A DNA stretch of 5,592 bases from an uncultured Ruminococcus sp. Lineage in GTDB: Bacteria > Bacillota > Clostridia > Oscillospirales > Acutalibacteraceae. The stretch is from assembly GCA_902773265.1 (NCBI GenBank), contig CACYDZ010000254.1, positions 1 through 5,592 on the forward strand, in the 5' to 3' direction. The notes under the pieces are model-generated. The model was not told the DNA's origin. It saw only the letters and a program-made list of their open reading frames with translations, and did not search any database. Below are positions 5,557 to 5,592 of the stretch, piece after piece. How positions within the stretch are numbered: the stretch's first letter is position 1; every line of letters starts with the position of its first letter. Position numbers and translations under genes: made by a program.

Positions 5557-5592
5557 AATCCCACAAGGGTCACAGTGCCTGTGTTGTCAACT

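Larger units (their letters stand above)
5461..5592. repeat. Palindrome-rich intergenic segment, candidate short dispersed repeat (edge-truncated)
   Basis: This stretch has 55 G/C of 132 bases, higher than the AT-rich DNA around it. It is packed with inverted repeats: a perfect 24-base palindrome at 5496-5519 (half-site CAAAATTTGCGT), a 9-bp stem with a 3-base loop at 5536-5556 (TTTAAGGGC/GCCCTTAAA), CACAG/CTGTG at 5571-5583 and GTTG/CAAC at 5583-5591. It stays largely free of stop codons in two minus-strand frames and one plus-strand frame, without a convincing start or ribosome binding site in view. This resembles REP- or MITE-like intergenic elements more than a gene, but copy number cannot be judged from one window. 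No good promoter for the kinase operon is visible in it; the promoter probably lies beyond the right edge. Confidence 0.4.

Noticed and set aside
5458..5592. Open frame on the plus strand (… NPTRVTVPVLST at the edge), considered as the start of a small gene
   Set aside because: There is no ATG or ribosome binding site, and opposite-strand frames are equally open across the palindromes, so it fits a repeat better than a gene.

Overview
The window looks like chromosomal DNA from a low-GC Gram-positive anaerobe of class Clostridia, most likely a Ruminococcus-like gut or rumen species. The evidence is AT-rich coding DNA, strong AAGGAGG-type ribosome binding sites, a Firmicutes-style transmembrane Ser/Thr kinase, and the secreted N-terminus of a probable BspA-type leucine-rich-repeat protein, a family abundant in these bacteria. 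The genus is an inference.

All genes lie on the minus strand, so they read from right to left. (1) 5461-5592: palindrome-rich intergenic DNA that looks like a short dispersed repeat, ending in a weak terminator-like hairpin. (2) 3728-5422: transmembrane Ser/Thr protein kinase with a non-PASTA extracellular domain. (3) 2153-3706: protein with two FHA domains followed by an ABCG-type ABC ATPase. (4) 1303-2133: six-helix ABC-2 permease. (5) 355-1281: PP2C-family protein phosphatase. (6) 202-354: gap with a promoter but no convincing terminator. (7) 1-201: start of a secreted LRR-type protein that runs off the left edge.

Genes 2-5 are separated by only 21, 19 and 21 bases, each has its own ribosome binding site, and they almost certainly form one operon. 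Together they encode a self-contained phospho-regulated transporter. The kinase senses something outside the membrane and phosphorylates targets on Ser/Thr. The tandem FHA domains, which bind phosphothreonine, attach that signal to the ABC ATPase. The ATPase pairs with the permease, and the PP2C phosphatase resets the switch. The closest described analogue is mycobacterial Rv1747, an FHA-FHA-ABC-permease fusion controlled by the kinase PknF. Here the polypeptide is split in two, and kinase and phosphatase are encoded beside it. The substrate and the sensed signal cannot be read from the sequence.
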